From the NCBI GenBank assembly GCA_963854835.1, contig OY978526.1:9503277-9567276 (forward strand): a stretch of DNA of 64,000 nt. Reading direction: 5' to 3'. The notes under the pieces were generated by a model. That model was not told where the DNA came from, searched no databases, and saw only the letters and a list, made by a program, of their open reading frames with translations. This DNA comes from Megamerina dolium (lineage: Eukaryota; Arthropoda; Insecta; Diptera; Megamerinidae). A program made the position numbers and the translations under genes. Of the stretch, positions 56,104 to 64,000 are shown piece after piece; the first letter of the stretch is position 1, and the number at the start of each line of letters is the position of its first letter.

Positions 56104-57615
56104 GTATGATATTTATGTGTTACATATTTACAAAATCCCATTTTACATTTTCTTTGTCTCTGTAATTATATACGCCCCTAAGATTAGCTTTTTTTTTTCA
56201 ACTTTGTGTTTTTAAAATGTACAATTTATTGTCATCTTGTATATGTGAATTATGTACACAAATATGTGCATATGTGTTAAAGCAGCTGCTGTTGCTGTTT
56301 TCGATTTGTATAAATTCCAAAAATTATTTTCACTTAATATAAATTACGAAATTAATCTTGATAAAGTGTATAAGAAGTTGAAGTTGCTTTCTTTATTTGG
56401 TATATTAAATGATGTAATGTATTTTCAAATAAATACATATACAGTATTAATTTTGTTTTCAACAAATGTGTTGTGTACCCATTTCAAAATTAACTTCAAG
56501 TTAAATAAATACTTTTTAAAGAACTTTTAATATTATTTACCATTTAATATCATTTTTCGCTCTAATTCGCTACAATTCAGAGCATTTTGCTTCATCTTAG
56601 AACCCCACAAGCACCCTATCCTATCCAATACTGTGACCCGTCATTCAAATTCGAGTGATTTGCATATACTAAACATTGACCTTTCAGTGGAATTTGTTAT
56701 CTATAATTAGTCTAAACAAAAAGTAGCCTTTTCATTGTTTGCGAGGCGTACATTTTAACTATAAATTCAAATGAAACGTGAAAGTAAACGCCTCACTCAA
56801 ATATGCAATATTGCGTGAAAATCGTTATTTTGACATAATCTATATGTATGCTTAATTTTTAACATGAGTGCCTTAATAAACTTGTGTTTATAATATTCAT
56901 TCAAATGAGTATTACCAATTATCTGATCTATGAATAACTCCATCATATTAGGTAAGTATTTATTATAAGAAAATTCTATACATGAATCATTCGACATACG
57001 CATATTGATTGCTATTTCTATTAACACATAGTTATGTCTGGTAATAACTTGTTAAGTTTCTAACATATTCTTATGAAAGTATTCATCAAAAATAGTTTAT
57101 GGTTATACGTGTATGCGTGTATAATAAAATGGATTATGACATATTTCATTATTGCCGAAAATGACTTAAGTCTTTATGTTACTCTCCCTTCGAGTCAGCT
57201 ATACAAAATAACCATGTGTCATTATATGAGAATATCATAATAAAAAACAAAAAGAAAAAATACCAGAGACAAAATAAAAGTGGAATGATGTATTTGAAGA
57301 AGTAACGAAAAAAGAAGGGGAAAATATATTTTCTTCCGCCTATTAGTTACCATTAATACTATTGCAGCTGCCTTATTGATGAACATGAAAGACATTGTGA
57401 CAAACTTACATGCCACACAAACTTTCACTTTTACTTATGGATTTATGAAATTTGCTATGTTTTGTTTTACTGCGCGAAAACCAAGTACTTGGATAAGGAT
57501 ATAAGCTAATTATCATATGAAAGTATATTCTTTATGTATATGAACTATTTAGTATAAAGAATTTCAAAGGCCTTTGTGCATGTTTCAACAATTATATGTA
57601 TGTATATATCAGGTG
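56104..57615. other. AT-rich DNA without a recognisable gene
   Basis: Short frames only, none with a recognisable domain. Confidence 0.5.
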
Positions 57616-58706
57616 TAGTAAAAAGAAATCCATTATTTCACGCGTCAAAGATGGACGCCAGTAAAGAGAAAATACGCCATATTTTACAGTTTTTCTTCCA
57701 TAAAGGCGAAAACGCAAGCCAGATGGCTAAAAATGTGAATAGTAATTATAGTTCTGATACTGTAACAGCTAATCATGTGCAATTTTGATGTCGTCGATTT
57801 TGTTCCGGTAATTTTGATGCCAAAGATGGATCACGCACAAGGCCAATTGTCGAAAATATCGATAAAATTATGCAAATCATCGAGTCTGACCGTCATGTAA
57901 GCACTGTGTCTATTGCCCAGAAGCTAAACATTGCACAAAAAACCGTTTGGAACCATTTAAATAATGCTGGATACAAAAAGAAGCTCGTTGTATGGGTGCA
58001 ACACGAGTTAACACAACAAAAACATCATGGATCGAATTTCCATCTGTGAATCGCTGCTGAATCGCAACATAATCGATCCATTTCTGAAGCGGACGGTTAC
58101 TGGTGACGAAAAGTGGGTCACTTAGGACAACGTCAAGTGAAAACGGTCGTGATCGAGTCGCGGTGAGCCGGCGCAAACGGTGGCCAAGCCAGGATTGATG
58201 GTCAGGACGGTCAGGAAGGAAGATTCATCTACTATGAGCTGCTTCCCTACGACCAAACTCTTAATTCGGACCTGTACTGTCAACAATTGCATCGTATGAG
58301 GGAATCAATCGCCCAGAAGCGGCCAGCTTCGGCCAGTAGAAGAGGAATTGTGCCACACACATCGATAGTTACTCGCCAGAAGCTCCGCGAGCTTGATTGG
58401 AAGGTTCTTATGCATCCACTTTATAGTCCGCACCTGGCATCAAGTGATTACTACCTGTTTCTGTCTATGCCGAATGATGTTGCTGGTGAAAAATTCACCT
58501 CAAGAGAAGCTTGTGAAAATCGACTGTCCCAGTTTTTTGCCAATAGGGACGAGGGTGTCTCTATGAGAGTGGCATTATAAAATTACCTTCAAAATGTCAA
58601 CAAGTTATCGAATAAAACGATGCATATTTGACCTAAATTGAATCATTTTAACTATGCTAAATAAAACCTTGAATTTAATGCAAAAATAATGGATTTCTTT
58701 TTACTA
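57616..58706 (+). mobile_element. Degenerate mariner element
   Basis: TIRs TAGTAAAAAGAAATCCATTA lie at 57616-57637 and 58685-58706 and match over 22 bp. AT-rich DNA on both sides makes the exact TA duplication uncertain. At 1,091 bp it is shorter than a complete mariner, which implies internal deletions. Confidence 0.85.
57651..58580 (+). pseudogene. mariner transposase pseudogene
   Basis: The start is ATG 57651 (MDASKEKIRHILQFFF), followed by the helix-turn-helix part and a stop at 57786. Further pieces in other frames include NHLNNAGYKKKLVVWVQHEL and VTGDEKWV. The C-terminal part (58287-58580) ends normally and reads MHPLYSPHLASSDYYLF. The segment that should carry the second catalytic Asp (before PHTSIVTRQKL) is missing. 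Sequence style is irritans-like. It cannot be active. Confidence 0.82.
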
Positions 58707-60467
58707 TATATATTTATAGTAAATAGTACATGCATTTCCATATATTTGATGTAGAAACAGCGTTAAATTTGTCTTTTAATAATGATGATGTTAATTTACA
58801 TTGAAATTAGCTCTATCCGCCATTACATTTGCTTCTGGTTATAGAATATTTGCACATTTTCAATTTTCCCATATTTACATAGCGTAGGAGTAAATATATA
58901 TATTTTTAACAAGTAATTTTCACAAAATATTTTCTTTTACCGCACCATTAAATAGATATATGTATATGCTGTACGAATTTCAATAGCAACCATAATCCTA
59001 TACGTACAATAAATACTAGGGACTTATTAGATGAATGTACATATAAGTCAGTCTACAAATCCTTTTGTTGTCATAGAGTGGATGATAAAGGATTTGTGTT
59101 TACGCAAGTAAATATGGAAGTGTCAATTTGAAATGTAAATTGAATTTAAAAACTCATACTCATTTACATAAGTATATGGTATATTATAAAAATTTCATGC
59201 AAAAATATCGAAATAGAAGAAATATGTCGCCTTGAATGCATATCATTTGATTCTTATTATTTCAAAATATATTTGATCAAATATATTTTTTCATGTAAAT
59301 CCGACATGATAATTCCTGATATGATCTCATGAAAATTGTATGATAGACAGTTGTCGATATAACAAATTTCATACTAAATTGCTTACAAATATTTCGAATT
59401 TGAATTGCTTTTGTTTGATACATATCCTAAACAAAGATACATCAGTTTATTTTATTTTATTAACATACAATTATCCTTCTCTAAATGCAATAAATCCATA
59501 GACGATTAAATAGACGTCAGGAATGTCAACATGTAATCACATCACAAAGGGTACCAACGAAAAATGACAGGCCACAAATTGTCTGGTAAGCAAATTTAAT
59601 AAAAAAATAAAACAAAATCGAAAAAAAAGAACAACAACTTAATAAAGCTTTAATGTTTTTTTTCGTCTGACTTTTATTCTTATACATTTTGTTGAGAATA
59701 AATTTATATCTTTTACTCGCAGGTACGTACAACTACAAAAATATGTAAATATTAAATTGTTTGCCATTTGTATAAATCCTAAAAATTTATTACATATTGA
59801 AATAATTTAGTGAAGAATTATGATGCATTTCAAAATTTCTGCCATGCAATATTTTCATTTTATGCTAACTAACTTGAAATTTACTTATGACCCATTCAAA
59901 ACCTTAAACCGTTTTGCTCTTTTCTATAAATTCATCGGCCAAGGTGAACATAAGTAAATATAAGATTCAATAAAGTTGTCGTAAAATTATATTCACAAGT
60001 ACAAGAATTTAATCATGACGTATGAATACTTTAAAATTTACATATGATGTATGTATTTGAAAATAAATTGTGTATAGAAAAATTAAATTTACACTTTGAA
60101 TTTCGTCCCCGTTTTACCCCCTCTACCATACCGTGTAGAACAAGCCATTCGTTTTTTATAATAAATGCAAATAAATTTATGTACAACGGTAAAATATACA
60201 TAAAGTACACCCTCTACAAGTACTTGGTAAAGTAATGATGATTTACACATTCATAGCATCAAATGAATTCTACTGTCTTACCCATACATTTACATATACT
60301 CGTACAATATGGTAAACTCATATGTTCAGACACAGGCAAGCATTTGTGATAAATAATATTGAAATTCAGCACAGGTATGTTGTATGAGTATATGATGTCG
60401 CCAATACAAGTAAAAATTAATCGAATTGAAATGTTAAAGAGATGTGAAAATGTACTTTTTTATAATA
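58707..60467. other. AT-rich DNA without a recognisable gene
   Basis: No motif-bearing frame. Confidence 0.5.
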
Positions 60468-60983
60468 CAAGGTGATTTTTTAGCAACTTTCTTTTTGGCA
60501 ACACTATTTTTGACAGCTCTGCTGGTTTCGTGTAACATGTTACTGTCAAACATGTTCACTTTGGTCTATAATTTAACTGTGAATCGACTTACAAACGAAT
60601 AACGCTTGGAGATTATTGAATTTTATTATCAAAATTCATGCTCGTTTCATTCATTCATTCATTTTATGGTCAGTTTGGGCCACGTTCTGAGGCGACTATT
60701 CGGAATCTTGTGACTAAATTTCGCATCAAATTTACATTATTGAACATTAAACCACCAATACGCATACGTAGAGTGCGAACAGAGGAAAATATCGCTGCTT
60801 TAGACGCCAGCGCCAGCATTTGAAGTGCAGCCGCGGTCAACATTTTCATGAAATCATCTTTAAACATTGAATTATATAGATCGTTCTAACGACTCAAATA
60901 AGAATTTCATATATTTCTCTAAATTTTATGTGTGTGTTTTTTATTTTTTTACCAAATCCGAAGGCTCTTAAAAAATCATCCTG
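60468..60983 (+). mobile_element. Internally deleted mariner-type element
   Basis: The ends are imperfect inverted repeats (CAAGGTGATTTTTTAGCAAC on the left, an inverse close to CAGGATGATTTTTTAAGAGC on the right). A transposase-like 5' part is readable in broken frames, including EATIRNLVTKFRIK and RRVRTEENIAA, which match the N-terminal style of the DD41D element at 44352. The catalytic domain is absent. Confidence 0.7.
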
Positions 60984-61599
60984 AATATACTAAATAGGTT
61001 TGCCAAAATATTATACTTCAAAGAAAATTCTTAATACATTATTGAACTATATTCACAGTCGGTTAATGATTTAGATTAATTTAATACAATCAACTTACTA
61101 TAGACATAGACTCGACTTAAAGTGAAAAAATAAAAAAAATTTTAATTATCAACCACTTAATTAAAAGCTTACATACACTTTTTTTTTTTAACCAGAAGTT
61201 ATATATCATTATATAGGTCTCATTTGATCCTTAGATATCATTGAGAATATATTTTTTGTTTCTAAAAAGATTCTTGTCACTTTTGCCTTTAAAGTTTTAG
61301 GGGAGAGTGTCGCAGGTTGGGCTAAGAAATTTTATTTTTTCAAAAATATAAAAGTTACATTTTTGCCGAAGACAGTATTTTAATTAAAGTAGAAATTTTA
61401 TCGGTTGTGATTTTTTTTTTTCGCAGACAACCAAATATCCTAACCTGCGATACTAGCCTTGCAGGTTGGAAAAGTGAGTGATTTCTCGAAAATATTGTCA
61501 AAAATGAAAAACACAACAATATTTTTAAGTTGAAATTTAATTATTTATTGAAGATAATTAAAGATGTAATTACAAGCTTATGTGTTTATAAAAAAAAAA

Positions 61600-61785
61600 T
61601 AATAATAAATTCATAGACGAAGATTGTTCGTCAATTATTGATTCATCTGAGTTGCAATGAATACAACAGAAAATTGGCTGGTATTTTTTTAACGCAATAT
61701 TTATGGAATTCTCTTCCACAATCATTGCATTTAATCGAGTTTAAATTCTTGGTTACGCGAGGCATATGATCTTCCCAACCTTAAA
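61600..61785 (-). pseudogene. Cys/His-motif C-terminal coding relic
   Basis: From about 61780 downward the minus strand reads WEDHMPRVTKN, then KCNDCGREFHKYCVKK. After a one-base frame change comes FCCIHCNSDE. The C-x2-C, H-x2-C and C-x2-[H]C pattern looks like a PHD- or zinc-ribbon-type finger, as found at the C terminus of some pogo-like transposases. It has no start and is too short to name with confidence. The frame change means it is not functional. Confidence 0.45.
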
Positions 61786-61906
61786 AAAATGGTCACCTTA
61801 AAAAAATTTATGATACTTATAGAAATCAATTGTGCAAATAGAAATAGAATCTTTTTTTTTTATTACTCTATGTGACAAATTAATTTAATATTCCTGAAAA
61901 TTCTTA

Positions 61907-63053
61907 CCTATGCTCAGCAACCTGATACACACCACCTATTTGTTGATTATAAAGCCGCTTTCGACAGTCCGGTAAGGGATTACCTCTACGCAACAATGTC
62001 TGAGTTCGGTATTCCTGCAAAGCTCATTCGACTTTGTAGAATGACACTGCATAATTCCCGTTATGCAGTGAAAATTGGGAAGGGCCTCTCTGCACCGTTT
62101 AATACCGAACAGGGTTTCAGACAAGGTGATTCGTTATCGTGCGACTTCTTCAATCTTATTATGGAGAAAATAATACGAGCTGCTGATCTACGACATAATG
62201 GCACTATCTTCAACAAAAGTGTCATGCTGTTAGCGTATGCCGACGATATTGACATAATCGGCATGAACACGCGAGCAGTCAGTGCAGCATTCTCAGAGTT
62301 GGAAAGAGAGTCGCGTCGGATGGGTCTCACGGTGAACGAGGGCAAGACGAAGTATCCAGTGTCAACAAACAAAGAGTCCCGGCGTCTTGGACAGCACATC
62401 ACTGTTGACACCTACGCTTTTGGAGTAGTAAGGGACTTTGTCTATCTTGGAACCAGCATTAACAGCAGTAATGACGTCAGCTTGGAGATCATGCGTAGGA
62501 TAACTCTTGCTAACAGGTGTTACTTTGGGCTGAGTAAGCAATTGAGAAGTCGAGCCCTCTCTCGAAGAACGAAAACTACACTCTACAAGTCTCTCATCAT
62601 GCCTGTCCTAACAAATGGCGCTGAATCCTGGACAATTTCCACCTCGGATGAGCGAATGCTTGGAGTTTTCGAAAGAAAAGTCCTACGCAAGATCTTTGGA
62701 CCTATTTGCGTTGGTGGCGAGTACCGAATAAGGTACAACCATGAGCTGTACGAGCTGTATGCCGATATTGACATAGTAAAGCGCATCAAAATCCAGCGGC
62801 TGCGCTGGCTAGGTCATGTCGAGCGAATGGAAGAACACGCTCCAGCTAAGAAGGTGTTATATTCGGAACCCGCTGGAGGACGACGCAGAAGATGAAGACC
62901 AGACCTCCGGTGGAAAGACCAAGTACTGGAGAACCTGACGTCGCTTGGAATTTCTAACTGGCGCCAGCTAGCGAAGAACAGAGATGGCTGGCGAAGCATG
63001 TTATTTTCGGCCTAAATCGATATTCGGTTGTTATGGCCACATAAAGAAGAAGA
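61907..63053 (+). mobile_element. Truncated RTE copy 2
   Basis: It matches the 3' third of the RTE at 38632, starting at CCTATGCTCAGC. Relative to that copy it lacks exactly the 100 bp at 40792-40891. It ends with the same short 3' UTR and an AAG-repeat tail near 63053. It lies inside the TA-flanked element at 61301-63216. Confidence 0.9.
61996..62895 (+). pseudogene. RTE reverse transcriptase fragment
   Basis: The frame carries FRQGDSLSC, the catalytic YADDIDIIG and the LRWLGHVERM tail, nearly identical to the copy at 40004. It has no N-terminal RT or endonuclease. The 100-bp loss near its 5' side breaks the upstream frame, and a changed codon (a TGA where copy 1 has GGA) ends it about 35 codons early. 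Confidence 0.88.
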
Positions 63054-63216
63054 AGAAAATTCCTCAATAAAAAAAAAATACCATATGTTCGGCTGGAGTA
63101 TATATTTCACAATTAGAACTGTCATTTCTTTCTAAAAAGAGACTTTCTTGACATTAAATAAATGACATTTCCCAACCTGCAAACATGTCCCAACAAACAA
63201 TACCGTCCCTCCCCTA

Positions 63217-63861
63217 TCTTAAATACTTATTGAAGCATTTTTAGGTTAATTTACTTAAATACATAAAATCAGCTTTAAAGTCATCATAGATTTTTGGGTG
63301 AACTCTTTAACCCACAAAATTATGATGGGTGCGAGCTAGAAATTTAATATGTACTTCTTCTGCCTACTGCATACAATATTTAAAGGTTTCAATGAATATG
63401 CACTTATTTGTCTTTTGGCATTAAAACGTTTTATACCCATGAATATCCCACCCAGGTCATATAATTTACATATGCATATGATTTATTACAATTAAGTAGT
63501 TAAGGAGAAATTTAAACTGTCATACCTAAGTCCGCACATTCGAACAAAACTCTTGTTAAGGCAAACCGAATAACAATGTAACAAAAATTATGAGTTTAAT
63601 ATAAAAATGAAAATATTTCATAAAATATATAGTCTATTTTTATTAGGAATTGTATGTTCTTGTGTTCTCTACATTATGTACACAAGTGTAGTAAGTACCT
63701 TTCAAAGCAGCCAGCACAGTAAAAGGAAACAAAATAAAAGACTATACAATATTTTTCATGTCCACAATAGAGAAGTTGCCTTTGTGATTTATATATAAAC
63801 ATTAAATTTTGTAGATAATAAAAGCCTTTCGACTAACCCATATTCGCGAACCCATCTTCGC

Positions 63862-63892
<31 letters not shown>

Positions 63893-64000
63893 ATGAATGA
63901 ATAATGATTTATTCGACTCATACCAACTTGTAGACACATAACATACTCTTCATAAATTATTTGGGCACTTTCTTTGCATTACATTGCTCTGCAGGACTTG
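63217..64000. other. AT-rich DNA with a (CA)n microsatellite
   Basis: (CA)n lies at about 63866-63892. No motif-bearing frame is seen up to the end of the window. Confidence 0.55.

Larger units (their letters stand above)
61301..63216 (-). mobile_element. TA-flanked DNA transposon relic (possibly pogo-like)
   Basis: The left end (61300 onward, GGGGAGAGTG) and right end (up to about 63215, inverse GGGGAGGGAC) are short imperfect inverted repeats next to TA. The word GCAGGTTGG recurs near both ends (61312, 61441 inverted, 61469, 63172 inverted) like transposase-binding sites. A short coding relic lies on the minus strand near the left end. An RTE copy (61907-63053) has inserted inside. The superfamily is inferred only from the TA and the zinc-finger-like tail. 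Confidence 0.5.

Noticed and set aside
1..64000. CRISPR arrays, operons, bacterial terminators
   Set aside because: Sequence and elements are plainly those of an insect genome. The regular arrays are tandem satellites without spacers.

Overview
The window is eukaryotic, strongly AT-rich, non-coding DNA packed with interspersed repeats. It looks like an intergenic or long-intron stretch of a schizophoran fly genome. Three things point to Diptera: repeats built like DINE-1/helentron (mini-me) elements with a (GTCC)n microsatellite, a copia element whose primer-binding site matches initiator tRNA-Met, and many mariner-type transposons, one with the DD41D spacing of the rosa group first described from Ceratitis. 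A tephritid is plausible, but I cannot prove the species. I see no host protein-coding gene, rRNA or complete tRNA gene. Every long open reading frame with recognisable motifs belongs to a transposable element, usually a broken one.

Layout: 1-4717 is plain AT-rich DNA. 4718-8775 holds helentron-like copy 1 with a 298-bp tandem array, a tRNA-derived SINE, and a 46-bp-TIR MITE that carries a second SINE. 10621-17590 is a three-layer nest: a mariner broken by a copia element (5-bp duplication, almost identical LTRs) and by helentron-like copy 2. 19560-22880 is a mosaic of CpG-rich degenerate 10-bp repeats and unique linkers, interrupted by a Tc1/mariner-type element with 28-bp TIRs. 23655-26640 has a SINE and then a second nest: an old tandem repeat containing a 5'-truncated R1-like LINE, whose 3' UTR contains a SINE.

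28314-33608 has a deleted mariner-type element, an antisense RTE fragment inside a 32-bp inverted repeat, and the largest helentron-like copy. 35186-37367 has two degenerate mariners, the second containing a SINE fragment. 38632-42019 is a full-length RTE-type LINE with a 12-bp target duplication, broken by one 10-bp tandem duplication. 44352-45656 is a nearly intact DD41D mariner broken by one extra T in a T run. 55058-55109 is a perfect hairpin with a third matching arm. 57616-60983 has two further mariner-type relics. 61301-63216 is a TA-flanked element with a Cys/His motif relic, into which a truncated RTE copy has inserted.

The elements do not form a pathway. What the window records is insertion order: several insertions fall inside recognisable elements or repeat copies, so empty sites and exact boundaries can be read directly. 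The least explained structure is the phase-locked decamer mosaic at about 19.6-22.9 kb.
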